DNA of 64,000 bases from Stropharia rugosoannulata (GCA_028532985.1 JANCIK010000010.1:1798001-1862000); one strand, 5' to 3'; positions 28,301 through 39,373 are shown, numbered from the stretch's first letter. The notes: a model not told the origin generated them from the letters alone. Numbers and translations: made by a program.

Positions 28301-29335
28301 CGGGAGAACCACTGCGGTGTGGTGACTGCCAGGTACCACATAGTGGGTGGTGCTGGTGAGGAGGATTGGGAAGTTGGAAGACTCGATATGCTTCGCCGCA
28401 CCGGGATGAGAAGGACCGATGCCTTGCGCGCCGCGCGATAGGGGGTCTGTTGGTTGCTGACGGCGAGTCTATTGGTCTTTGTTGATTTCCAATCCTGCAT
28501 GCACGCCGGAGATGATATGAACATGAAAGCCAGAGGGGGAGCCTTGGTAATTAATAAAGTATCTATATGGTTTCGTGAATAAAATAAGTAATAAAAGTGA
28601 ACATGGCCTTGGCGTCTACAAATGACATTACAACACAACGAAACCAAGTATCATTTGCGCCATTCATCCAGTTAAACCCAGCTAGAAGAAGGGCATTAGT
28701 ATGATATATTACCCTTCTTTGCACCTGAACCGGACAGGATAAACCACGCCCGCCGCCGCACCGCCAGCGCCTCATCAAGAATCAAGCATCAAGCCTCGCC
28801 CCGGGCCATCGACGATGCCAGTGTGCCACATGGGAGTGACGCCGAACGCCGACCCGACGCCGCACTGCGCCTGGCATCAGGAATCCAGCATCAACAGGTG
28901 TGCAGAAGCCCTGGCAGAACCACTGCGGCACGCCACCGTCCACGGCCCACGAGCTCACGCGCGATGGCTTGGCGGCTTCGCGCGAGCGGCTGAAGAGAGC
29001 CTATCGTCGCTGTTACCACTTTTATTACTGATTCGTGTAGGAGGCAATGCTTTACATAGGTGTTAGTAATATTAACAATGCTTCGGTGCTCGGTGTACTG
29101 ACCGTGTGCGATATACAATGAAAGAACATTGGTTCGAACTTGGTATTTGTGACGGCGCGCCGCACCTCGGGCCCCGACGCGCTGGCGGCCAGGTCTGGCC
29201 TGGCTGGGCGGCGCTAGTAATAGTAGTGTTTGCTTATCTGCGTAGTGACACAGGGAGCGACCGCCCCTTCCTCAGCCTCTCCTTTCCTACAATAGAAACA
29301 ATATGTGTGTACTTGCAACATATTTATTGCTGCCA

Positions 29336-29351
29336 TAATTAATATTAATTA
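29336..29351. repeat. 16-bp AT palindrome
   Basis: Perfect self-complementary sequence TAATTAATATTAATTA. It has TAATTA homeodomain-like cores at both ends; this may be coincidental in AT-rich DNA. Confidence 0.6.
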
Positions 29352-30281
29352 CGGCGTCTCATCTGCGCGCGCCCTAGGCCCGTGCAGCGTGACGCGTGCG
29401 CCGTGCGCCCCAGAGACCGAGCCCGGGTCCAGCGCGCTCGACCGTGCTGCGAAGGTCGCGCAGATCATTCCGCGCTCTTGACAAGTCAAAAAGTCGACAA
29501 CGCGGCTGCCCCGCAGGCCCGGGCGCGTCACGCTGTTATAAAAGGCTGCAGGTAATTAAGCAGATGACGCTCTGGACCCAGCAGCATATGCGAGCGGACT
29601 TCCGGTGACGCGGTGACGATCTGTGGGCTCTCTAGAACGTTGTGTAGGTCCATCACCTGATGCCGCGGGAGGTCGCGTATGTACTTACTTGGTAGTACAA
29701 GAGACTTGATTATACATGCACTTGCAACTGGCCAAGAGAGCTCCAGCGCGCATGGTCGCGAAGCGCACCAGCCTCCAGGGTTCGTGCCCACCGTCAATAC
29801 CACAGAGTCGCCCATGTCCGGAAGGCTGAAGGACATTGGAGTCAATGAAAACCAGAATTCAATGAGCGCTTCTCCGATTCTCTGAATTGATCCAAGTTCC
29901 CATTACATCACTCAATGCTAGTCGCGACGCGCGACGCGCGATCGACGCTCGTCATTATAGTAGAGTACATACACTTCTTATCTATTACCACACGCATTGT
30001 AGTACATACATATCATACAGTCGCGCCTCCGATTCGGGTACAGATATATCACCGGTACAGCCAAGCACCTTTACAGCACACGTCGAGAAAAAGAAGGGTC
30101 TCTGAGGCTTGAGCTTGAGCCCTGGGGCAGAGCACAGCATATGTATAGGGTAAGACGGTGGGTCATGAGGTTACAACCGGTGACGTCGTCGGCGCCTACT
30201 CTATGTCCTGTGCAGTGTGCAGTAGTATACGTATGCGGTCCATGGCAAGAACGTGCGCAGGGCCCAGCTGAAGACTTCGTG

Positions 30282-30304
30282 GACGCACCCTCGGAGGGTG
30301 CGTC
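30282..30304. repeat. 23-bp perfect inverted repeat
   Basis: Left arm GACGCACCCTC (30282-30292), one central base, right arm GAGGGTGCGTC (30294-30304). It could extrude as a cruciform, fold as an RNA hairpin or serve as a dyad binding site. It shares its CGCACCC/GGGTGCG arms with a second dyad at 41021-41036. Confidence 0.75.
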
Positions 30305-30377
30305 TTGCAGCGGCGCATATGTATTACCTCCGGTCCCCGGATGTCCAGCACCAGCACGGTTATCTGACTGGCTGGCT

Positions 30378-30414
30378 GACTTTGGACTGACTTTGGACTG
30401 ACTTTGGACTGACT
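30378..30414 (+). repeat. 11-bp tandem repeat, 3.4 copies
   Basis: Exact tandem copies of GACTTTGGACT at 30378-30388, 30389-30399 and 30400-30410, plus four more bases. It is followed by GACT/GACC variants to about 30436. Confidence 0.85.
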
Positions 30415-30693
30415 AAATGACCGACCGACTGACTGGCTTGCTTGTTTGCTGGCAGGCAGGCAATTGGGAGTGCAGTATGGTATAGTATAGTATGTTTATT
30501 TGACAGACATCGACATCGACACCGTGTCTGGCTCCAGCCACCAAGCCCATTTTGCCTTTGCGTGTCCATGTCATTGCTTAGTCTACACGCTTGCTGCACC
30601 CTCATCGTCCGTCGGACACTTACAAGTCGCCGTCCGTCCGGGGTACTTCACACTTGAGCTTGAGTACAAAGTACTACAAACTGACAAGACCAT

Positions 30694-30717
30694 CCCCGTC
30701 CCCGTCCCCGTCCCCGT
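30694..30717 (+). repeat. CCCCGT hexanucleotide array
   Basis: Four exact copies of CCCCGT in tandem; a simple-sequence repeat in non-coding DNA. Confidence 0.85.
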
Positions 30718-30826
30718 GGCGTGGTGCATTGATATGGCGTACCAAAGTCGGAGGCTCGCCCCAGTGTCACGGTGTGTAGGCAAGGATTGGGCAAGGAAGG
30801 AAGGTAGGTAGGAAGTGTGCCGTTGC

Positions 30827-30842
30827 TTAATTAATTAATTAA
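30827..30842. repeat. TTAA tetranucleotide array
   Basis: Four exact TTAA copies, self-complementary over 16 bp. Confidence 0.8.
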
Positions 30843-31811
30843 ATGCAGCCAGTCGGCCGAGGCAGTACATGTCAATGCTGCCCCACCCAGTATTAACTAG
30901 CCACCTACTATTAACTGAAGGCTGCGCAACGAGCAACGAGGATCACTGGAGCCGCGACCGGTGACTGCGTACCACGGTGCAGTCACGAGTACATACCGCA
31001 CTGCGTGTACTATGTAGGAGGATGTACTATGTTCAACTTCAAGCTTCAAAGCTTCATTGAACTTTGAACTCTGAGCTTTGTTAACGTTCATGATCTTTGA
31101 TTTGTCGAATTGTGGGTTGTACTTGTCTGCTATGATCCATCGGCCTGGGGCTTTGAGCTTTGAGCTTTATTTAAGTTTTAGGCTTTGTAACTTCCTGTTC
31201 AATTATTATGATTATTATAAGCATCACAATTTCGCCTTCCTTTGGAGGAAAGATGAAAGATGAAGGATGGAGAGCCTCAGCAGTGCGCAGTACGGTGCAT
31301 ATCCGTTACAGTCCAGTGGCTTGCCGGTGGCGGAGGAGTGAGGCTCGGCGTGATGTCGGGACTCGAACTCCCTCGGCGTGGATAAAGGCGCTCAGGGTCT
31401 GAGAGTCGCTGACGTAGTGCGTAGCGTATACACTTCAGTACTATGTAGCTCAAAGTAAGGCAACGCGTTTTACAACTTCAACGATAAATTACAGTTCAGT
31501 TGCTCGCGCCGGGCTGTCGGTGGCCCGGCGGGCGCAGTCGCGCAGTTGTGCAGGTAGGTATTTAAGTCGATATGTGTGTGTGTAAGTAGGTATGCGTGTG
31601 GGTAAGTCAGTATGTGTGTAGGTAAGTGTGTTACAGTAGTTTAGTTACTGCAAGTAGGTTAGTTACTGTATCGCTGGGCAGGGTCCGACAAGGGTCTCTT
31701 TCATCATCCTCAAGTCAAAGATAAGTTAAAGGCGCCCAGGAGAGCCAGAGCCGGCGATCTGGCGCGTCTGGCGCCTGGCGGCGGCGGCGGCGGGATGGGA
31801 TGGTCGGCGGT

Positions 31812-31831
31812 GGGATGGGGGATGGGATGGG
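31812..31831 (+). other. G-quadruplex motif
   Basis: Four G-runs of at least three separated by AT loops: 31812-31814, 31817-31821, 31824-31826 and 31829-31831. It sits at the end of a longer G-rich tract from about 31778. Confidence 0.6.
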
Positions 31832-31888
31832 TCATGCTGAGCGGGCGCTAAGTAAATAAGTTCTAACTGAGCAAGGCGGTAGGCAGGC

Positions 31889-31907
31889 GGGCAGGCGGGC
31901 GGGCGGG
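31889..31907 (+). other. G-quadruplex motif
   Basis: G-runs at 31889-31891, 31897-31899, 31901-31903 and 31905-31907 with loops of 5, 1 and 1 bases. A T-rich tract (31914-31927) follows at once. Confidence 0.6.
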
Positions 31908-33483
31908 CATTACATTTTTTCTTTTTAATTCTATCAAAAAAACAGTGGGATTATTTAGTTCGACAGTACATACATACATCGTCACTTATAAGTAAGTAAC
32001 CGCGACTGGGTCGTTGACCGACTCCGAGTCGTGGAGCGTTTAATCAATGGATCCATAATTCCCGAGTCCTGATTCCTGCGCGAACCGCGGGACTACTATG
32101 TATAATGTATGGCATTGAAGCGGACGAGCGCTACGTCCGCATACTGTACTGTACTTACTGGGATGATGATGGATCAGTAGTATGCAGCCTAAGCTTGCGT
32201 TTGTCGCATAAGTAAGTAGGTGTGTGTAGTAAGTATGTAAGAAAGAAAGATAAGTATTAAAAGTCATCCTCCGACGCGCCGGGGACGGACACGGATTCCG
32301 TCAGTCTCAAGCGTTCCGTTCCGCCCATTGTCATTGTTCCGCCACTCCCGAGTCAGCGCAGTGCAGTGCAATGCAGTGCGTGAACGGTAGTCGGTGAACC
32401 GGTGACTAGAGACTAGTTTCACACGAGGCGAAGAGTCCTAGTCAGCCTCGAGGCTCAAAGCGCGGCGCGGCGCACACTACATCAATCCCCCGTCGCCGCT
32501 CGGTGTGTGAAGCTAGTTTAGCGGGGTGTGTCTGTGATGCTGATGCATTGCATTGCATTGTAAGGCGTAAGGCAAGCTAAAAGTATGACACAACTGAGTC
32601 TTTGGCTTGGCGTTCGTAAGTGTAGGTATTTACAGTAGAAATAGGATGGTGTTATAAATAGATGTGTGCGCGCGTCGCGTCGCGTCGTGGCGGGGCGGGG
32701 GGGAATCGCCCGCTCGTTTGCATGCGTGAGGGCGCGTATATGAGGGCGCGCGTACGGGTGTGTGGATAGGCAGAGTAAGGAGATATATGGGTTGGGCCGA
32801 GCGCGTCAGTTCGTGCGTTCATACGAATCATACCTGCATTTGGTGGATTGGAAGTACTTGTGATTACTCAACTTGAAAGCTGTTAATACTACTCTATTAG
32901 AAGTGTACAGCCCGACTTGATACTACTATGAATATGAACACTACTCTTCCCCGACGCCGACGCCGACTCGGACGCGGGCGCGTACGTCCTGCACCGACGA
33001 GAGAGAAGTCAAGAAGCAGGTCAAGGTTGACTTGGAGAAGTTGTGTCAAGATTGATTGAATGAAGTAAGGAAGGCTTAGGCAGGTAGGGAGGACCGTGGC
33101 TCGAATCACGGGTAGATCACGCGTTTTCCGAGTGGGAGTAGGACGCGATGTGGGAAAGTAAAGATGGTGTGAGCTTGGCTTTGATGGGTGGCCGGGAGCG
33201 TGGCGGTGGCGCGTGTTGGACGCGTCGGAGGTCACGCAAGATAGTATTACATAATAATGAGGGCCAGGACGTTGGTTCGGCTTGGCGATGGTCGGGCGGC
33301 GAATGAGAGCACCGGAGGGGGCTGGGGGGGTGGCGTGGGATGCTAATAATAGAGAGAGAGTGTGACTGTGACATGGATCTTGAGATTTGAGTGAGATTGT
33401 GTATTTAGATCAGTCTCAAATTTCAACCCACACCCAGTCTACCCATGGCCGCCCTGTCCTAGTTGCAAGCAAGCAAGCCAGCC

Positions 33484-34371
33484 ATGCAGCCCCGCCCCAT
33501 CCTCAAGCGCCCCAAGGCCCACCACCACCCCGCCTCTGCACCCTCCTCCGTCCACTTCCCCCCGTCCCCCGCCCTCACCCGCACCTTCTCAGCACACTCC
33601 CCACAGACATACGACCGCTCCCCCATCCAGGTCGCTCCCAACTCCTGCGCCCTCCCAGAGCGTGGCTGCCCGGGCCGCACATACACCCTCGACGACGCAG
33701 CACACGCAGCTGCCGCCCCCCGCCGCATCGCCTGCGCCCGCGACTACCACCCCCGCGCACTCGCCTTTGCCTCGGCCTCCCACCACCACCAGCAGTACCC
33801 CCACGGCCAGTACCAGCTCTACCAACAGCAGCAACAGCTGCCTCCCGTCCCTGCACTCGTCCCAGACCTCTCCTCAGAGAGCGACGAGAGCGATGGTTTC
33901 TCCGCACCCTTGCCCACCCACCGTCTCGCCCCGCCCACACCCACATCCAAACCCGTAGTCTACCCCATCGACCTGTACACCCCCGACCCCGCGGACGACG
34001 CGTACCAGGCGTACCGCCTCCCCCCGCGCACAGCGGGCCACCACGGCGAACTGCCCGAGGGCCCTAGCGCACCCCCTGCCTCGCCGCACCAGCGCAGGAG
34101 GAGGGCAGAGCGCAGACACGAGAGCTCGCGCGACCCCGACCGGATACCACGCGGCGAGGCGTGCCCCGACGCCCACGCGCTCGGCGGCGCCCTCGCCGGT
34201 CTGGCTCTTTCTTCTGCACCATCATACTCTTACTCCTCGTCTGCGCCTTACTCCCCGCCCTCGTTCGCTGCCCCGTCCCCGTCGCCCCGGAGGAAGGGCG
34301 TCCGCCGCACCCCGCCCGTCGCGGCAGGTGGGTTTGGCGTCCCTGATGATGGCTGCTTGGGCGGCTTCTGA
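33484..34371 (+). CDS. Conserved His/Pro/Ser-rich protein of unknown function (lone gene)
   Basis: A single-exon frame of 295 residues. The chosen ATG (33484) gives MQPRPILKRPKAHHH. The N-terminal 90 residues look constrained: VHFPPSPALTRTFSAHSP, then YDRSPIQVAPNSCALPERGC and GRTYTLDD. I recall a similar block from uncharacterised agaricomycete proteins, which supports this frame over the longer overlapping frame from 33387. The middle has HHHQQYPHGQYQLYQQQQQL and an acidic PDLSSESDESDGF segment, then SPXP-type and Arg-rich low-complexity sequence, ending GVPDDGCLGGF. GC content and C-ending codons are very high. No membrane span, signal peptide or catalytic motif is visible; it is probably disordered and possibly a phosphorylated regulatory or nuclear protein, which is inference. 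It stands alone with about 11 kb of non-coding DNA on each side. Confidence 0.75.
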   Translation: MQPRPILKRPKAHHHPASAPSSVHFPPSPALTRTFSAHSPQTYDRSPIQVAPNSCALPERGCPGRTYTLDDAAHAAAAPRRIACARDYHPRALAFASASHHHQQYPHGQYQLYQQQQQLPPVPALVPDLSSESDESDGFSAPLPTHRLAPPTPTSKPVVYPIDLYTPDPADDAYQAYRLPPRTAGHHGELPEGPSAPPASPHQRRRRAERRHESSRDPDRIPRGEACPDAHALGGALAGLALSSAPSYSYSSSAPYSPPSFAAPSPSPRRKGVRRTPPVAAGGFGVPDDGCLGGF

Positions 34372-34894
34372 GCGGGCCATGGAGCCACCTTGGGGTGGCT
34401 CGCGGGATGCGAGATGAGATATGAGAGGACGAGGATGTCTCTGCACATTACTATCCCTCTCCGCGTAACCCGTCCTCTTCATTCGATCTCATCTCGTTCT
34501 CCGATCAGCAGCGGAGCGCTTGCCTCTGCGTTCAACTAGTACGCCCGCCCTGAGGTAGGCGTTGCTCGACGTGGCTCTGTCTACCTCCCTGCCCGCTGCC
34601 CGTTGCCTGCCTTCTGCCTGCCTTCTGGCTAGTACCACCCCCGAGGACGGCCCGCCCCATCAACGACGGTGGATAGACAGCGGCTGACGGCGGATGACGC
34701 CAGGCGTACACAGCACACCGCACTCGGCGGTCCTCATGGACCTCTTTTGGGCATTGACACTAGCATTGACATTGTCACTCGCAGTCACGATGACGATGAG
34801 CGTAGCTTTCTTGCATGGATGCACGTCCGTATCGCATCCTACGCACGCATACCCGACCCTATACCGACTCTTCATACCATACCGTAACATATCA

Positions 34895-34912
34895 TACCGT
34901 ACCGTACCGTAC
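34895..34912 (+). repeat. TACCG pentanucleotide array
   Basis: Three exact TACCG copies plus partial unit, inside a longer ATACC/TACC-rich tract from about 34850 to 34930. Confidence 0.7.
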
Positions 34913-35793
34913 CATATCATATCTCTATCACCAACACCTACACCTCTATCACCTCCCTCACCACCTCTTCCGCTCACACAGACTTACACGCACTTAACTC
35001 TCACCACACCCGTCATACCCACACATACCGCACTCATCGCACCGCACACCGCACCGCACTGCACAGTAGTTTAGCTTTTTTTCTTTCTTTTTCTTTTGTT
35101 CATTTCATTTCATTTGACTTTCCTAGCACCATTTTTACCAGCACCACTTTTTCACATATTGTCTCGCAAGCACTGAGCAACGCACATGACACTTTTTGTA
35201 GTAGTTAGCTAGGTTATATATTTTAAAATAAGTTGGGTAGTAGTATATATGGTGTTGATTTTTTGAACCTTGAACCTTTTTTGTGTGAGCACTTTTTTGT
35301 GTGAGCTTTGAGTGCTTAGGAGGGAGGTTTTTCTTTATTTTTAACTGTGATTGAGTCTGACTCTGACTCTTTGTCCTCCGAGTCCGACCTCTCTTGTCCT
35401 CTCCTGCCTGAGGCCTCCTGACCCTGAGGCAAGCCTGTGGCCGTGGTCTGTGGTCTGTGGTCTGATCATTTGATTTTGACTGATTTTGACTGATTTGATA
35501 TGATGGGATTTGATTTGATGTGATGATTTTGATAGGAAGTTTTATCGTGCATCACTGGGCGGCGGACTTCAGCTGCCGCAGCGTCGCGCGTAAGGACTTG
35601 CGCATCAGTCCTAGTCGAGCGCGCGTGCTTACTGCCAGATAGTGCGTTGGGCGTTGGGCGTTGGGCACCACTGGGCGCTTGCCTTGCATTGCCTGATCAT
35701 TGACATTCGTGCCCATCGGGAATTAACCGCGGAGGGAGGGATGGCGGACGCGACGCGCCACGGCGTCGAGTGGTATGGTATGGTGCATATCGT

Positions 35794-35878
35794 AGAGTAC
35801 ATAGAGTACATAGAGTACATACCTACCTACTTACCTACTTACTTACTTACTTACTTACCTACCTCTTACTTACCTACC
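35794..35878 (+). repeat. 9-bp tandem repeat followed by TACC/TACT array
   Basis: AGAGTACAT occurs three times exactly in tandem (35794-35820). It runs straight into an imperfect tetranucleotide array of ACCT and ACTT units to about 35878. Confidence 0.85.
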
Positions 35879-36084
35879 GCCTATGGCACCTGCCGCCCTG
35901 GTGTGCCCCTCAACCCGCCGCCCATCGACGCCGCGTGCCCCCAACGTGCCGGCGCACGCGCGCAGACGGGCGCGAGATAGGTGGCCCGGCGTGCCGTCTT
36001 GGTATTAGGTAGGCCCAGCGCCGTGTGCGATTGGTGGGCCGGGTGCGGGCCAGGGGTAGGCGAAGTTATGTCGTGCGCTGGGCT

Positions 36085-36111
36085 GGGCGGGAGAGGGGAG
36101 AGGGGAGAGGG
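36085..36111 (+). other. G-quadruplex-prone G-rich tract
   Basis: GGG runs at 36085-36087, 36089-36091, 36095-36098, 36102-36105 and 36109-36111 separated by C or AGA. More GGG runs continue to about 36155, followed by a T7 and A-rich tract. Confidence 0.6.
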
Positions 36112-36350
36112 CGCAGGAGGGCGCAGGAGGGACGCGAGAGGGACGCGGGGTGGCCGCTGTCTTTTTTTAAAATAAAAAAAATAAGGGAAAAATGACAGGG
36201 CGTAGAGCGAGTGGGCGAGGGACGAGGTAGGTAAGTAGGTAGGTAGGCCGGTTCAAGCTCAAGTTCAAGCTCAAGGGTGGTGAGTGCGCTGGGGGGTTAG
36301 GCCAGGCCAGACCTCGATGGTACGTGTTGGTTTTTTTGTTTGTTCTTTTC

Positions 36351-36380
36351 TTTCTGTTTCTGTTTCTGTTTCTGTTTCTG
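36351..36380 (+). repeat. TTTCTG hexanucleotide array
   Basis: Five exact tandem copies of TTTCTG. Confidence 0.85.
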
Positions 36381-37032
36381 CTGCTGGTTCTGCTCAAGTG
36401 CTCAACGCTCAACGTTCAACTCTGGTACTACATAGCACTATCCGTGGCTCGACACTTCGCATCACGCACATACATAATATCCCGCCGAATCAAGGAGAGG
36501 AGTCCAACTCCCTCCGTACATACGCGATTTCAGCGTGCCGCTAGCGCTCGTCGTCGAGAGGTCCTCACATCTCCACACCCAAATACGCCTATACATGCAT
36601 GCATGTGTGCATACTGCTCTATTCCGACCCAACCCAATTATAAATCCCTATAATACCCTGCGGCAGTTTGTCAATCCCCTGCATGTAATAATAAATATAC
36701 CTTCATGTAACAAATATAACACATAGTATACCCATGTAACAAATATCCCTTCATACAGCACACAGCACAGAGTCCCACCGCGCCAGAATAGACACAGACA
36801 TGACAGACAGAAGGAAGGCACTTGTTTGATAGATAGATAGATAACATGGTAAACAATAAATTGCACGCAGGGGTCCAGGGCGAACGGCGAAAAGGGCGCA
36901 GCTGCCAAACCCCGGGGTAACGTTTATCGCTCGTGTGGATTCAGACAAGTTTTAACAGAACATATATTTATATATTTGACATAGATAGATTCATAGGGAT
37001 AGGGGCACGGGACGGGTGCTTATGCATGCATG

Positions 37033-37055
37033 TATTCTATTCTATTCTATTCTAT
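37033..37055 (+). repeat. TATTC pentanucleotide array
   Basis: Four full TATTC copies and a partial one. Confidence 0.85.
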
Positions 37056-38000
37056 CGAGACGTGCTTATTTCGAGCAGCGGAAACGTGGAGGGGAGGGAG
37101 CCTGACTTGGAAGCGGCACGGTGCTGCGTTTGGAAATGGGATTATGTATGTATGTATGTGTGTATTACCTATTGTATACTAATGAAGTATGTTATGTTAT
37201 GTCGATATCTGAATCCCTGGGGTACATTCGTACAATACAGTATGTAGTCATTGACCCAGTCTCGAAAAAATGGGGGGACGGTGTGCACTCGGGAATTTGT
37301 GAGCCTGAGCGGCGGTGGAGGTAAGGCTGCTGTCTATCTGCACTACACTACATACATACATTCATGTGTACATACACACATTGTCCCCACACCGTGGACC
37401 TTCCCACTGGACAAGTTTCAATCGAGTGCGCCGCTGCTAGCTACGCGCCGGGAGATGCCACTATCAATGTCCCATAGACGAAATGACGTCGCGTGCGTTG
37501 CAATGGCCGCCTGCGGTGTTGCCACAGCACAGCATGGTGGCAACCCTCTAGATTCAGAGTCATACATAAGTAGAAGAGCATTATCTTTATCTCCACAACC
37601 TTACCGTAACACTTACCGTGACCAAGTTACATAAGACCACCCACCCACCCTCCATGGCAAGTCCACGCACCGTAGCCTAGTTAGCACGATCTGCTACCGT
37701 AGCTTATTTATTAATGCGCTGCATCCCAATGCTTGTTTACCCGCGAACTCGCGAAGCACGGCTTGGAGGCTTCTCCAGTCCAAGGAGGTTCTAACGGCTT
37801 ATAATACCATACTCATCACTCGATAAGCCCGGTATTATTGGGCATGCATGCGCATGTACAGTACATAGTGTAGTATGTAAGCGTCTACTTACGCAACCCA
37901 CTTCTATTTTCCTCTGCGGGTCAGTGTTCTACGTAGAGTGCGTGCGTATGTAATTGTTATGGCACGCGTCCTCCCACCGCACTTCCAGCCTACGGCGCGC

Positions 38001-38009
38001 TATAAATAG
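38001..38009 (+). promoter_or_regulatory. Isolated TATA-box-like element
   Basis: TATAAATAG in a GC-rich setting (GGCGCGC upstream, GAGGCACC downstream), which makes it stand out. The nearest downstream ATG (38043) opens only ten codons. A 90-codon frame begins at 38164 but has no recognisable features. It may drive a non-coding RNA or be fortuitous. Confidence 0.35.
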
Positions 38010-38670
38010 CGAGGCACCTCGCGCCATCTTCGTCGCCAGTGCATGCCTGATTCGCGAGTCGCGACAGCCCACTGAGTCCCAGTTCTCAAGATAGCCCCCC
38101 AGTTTGGAGTCTTAAGATAGCCCACTGGACATCTTCCTTCTAGAAACAGCCAGCCAGCCGCTGATGCGTGATGTCTGGCGCTGCCGTTTCTCTTTTCGTT
38201 TTCGACGTTCGTTTGATGGCAGGCACTGGGCAGAGATTTGGGGTATGTTATGTGTTCTTATTATTGGTTCAAGGCGTACGTTACGCACAGGCTCGCGCGC
38301 TGCTGTATCGGGACGCGAAGCAGTGGGATGCTCACTTACAAAGCGCTGTGCTGTGCTGTGTGTGGGTAAGGGACTGCCAGGACTGGGAGTGCTGACGGCG
38401 AGGGCGATGGGAAGAGCGTCGAAGCGCGGGCGATAAGTGGGGTGAGTGCGTGCCTACTCGAGTATATACTTCTCCCCGCCCGGGCAGGCCTGCGGACGGC
38501 GGTCCAGGTATACATAGATACATAAAGTATATTATCCACCTACTCACCCGGCCTGGGGTGGGACCGCTGGGGGTATCATGGAGCGAAGCGCGTGCCGCGC
38601 ACGGCGCAGTGCAGCGTGCGCACCACGCGCCGACTCCGCGTTGCTGTTGCTTGTTCCGCGGTTCAGATAC

Positions 38671-38692
38671 TACATACATACGTATGTATGTA
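38671..38692. repeat. 22-bp perfect palindrome of TACA/TGTA units
   Basis: Left arm TACATACATAC (38671-38681) and right arm GTATGTATGTA (38682-38692) are exact reverse complements with no spacer. Confidence 0.85.
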
Positions 38693-39373
38693 CTAAGTAG
38701 AGTAATACATGCGCCCGTGTTTTCAATGTAGCAGCTCCAACGGCCGGTCCAGACTCTGTAAAAAATTTGCATTGCGTGCCAAAGTAACTTCGAGCCCCAC
38801 CCCACCCGGGCCCGTGTGCGTTTCGGTATGTCCTACGGGATGTCACTGTGGTAAATAACACAGCACAGTATACTGCATCTGGTCAGGTTTGTCACTCTCC
38901 GGTGGCACCCCGGTCGCTCCGAGCTGCGGTGGGGTAGGAGAGCGGGCAGAAAATGCAGACGCAGACATATGGGGCTCCGCATAGAGTAAGTACACAGGCA
39001 CTCATTTTCACAAATCACAATCACACCCATTAACAAAGGCTAACCGGCAATTCGTCCAGTCGGCGGCATCCCCAATGCATCACCGCACTCCAAGTCGGGG
39101 ATCCAAAAGAAACTAAGCTACGAGTTCTCTCTCTATGTCAATCTCTGCGAATCTGCTCTTATCGCCTGGGGGGAAGGGGGGGTGCTTCTAGGCTGTGAGC
39201 GGGTGAGGCGGTGCTCTGGGAAAGTGCAGGGGGGAATGGGGCTGCGCGGGCGCGAGGCAGGCCACCTGAGCCTGCGCGCTTTTCGCTACGGGAGGGCGGA
39301 GGCGGCGCGGCAGCGGTCTATGCACGCATCGGCGTCCAGGCTATCTCTGTATGTATGATATGTCACGGTCTGC

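Larger units (their letters stand above)
25301..33483. other. 8 kb repeat-rich non-coding interval left of the lone gene
   Basis: I see no credible gene. The DNA is a patchwork of GC-rich blocks and TA-rich simple repeats (TACA/TGTA, GTAGGTA, TTAA, CCCCGT, GATGGG), short tandem arrays, palindromes and G-quadruplex motifs. Frames that are open are short and of low-complexity composition. Confidence 0.55.

Noticed and set aside
31340..31410. tRNA-Leu-like 3' half on the minus strand (GAGTTCGAGTCCC with CAG-like loop upstream)
   Set aside because: The T-arm does not pair properly around a standard TTC loop and no matching 5' acceptor strand or D-arm lies upstream. It is at most a tRNA relic.
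33085..33125. GTGGCTCGAATCACGG as a tRNA T-arm
   Set aside because: The loop length is wrong and there is no acceptor, D or anticodon arm around it.
33387..34067. 226-codon plus-strand frame overlapping the lone gene
   Set aside because: It is Pro/Arg-rich chance translation of GC-rich DNA; the overlapping frame from 33484 has conserved-looking motifs and extends further.
38164..38436. 90-codon frame downstream of the TATA-like element
   Set aside because: Arg/Gly/Cys-rich with no domain; an overlapping frame is nearly as long. Not listed as a gene, only mentioned with the TATA element.
39168..39182. G-rich tract (6 G, AA, 7 G) as a G-quadruplex
   Set aside because: A run of six cannot supply two GGG runs with a loop, so it does not meet the canonical four-run pattern.
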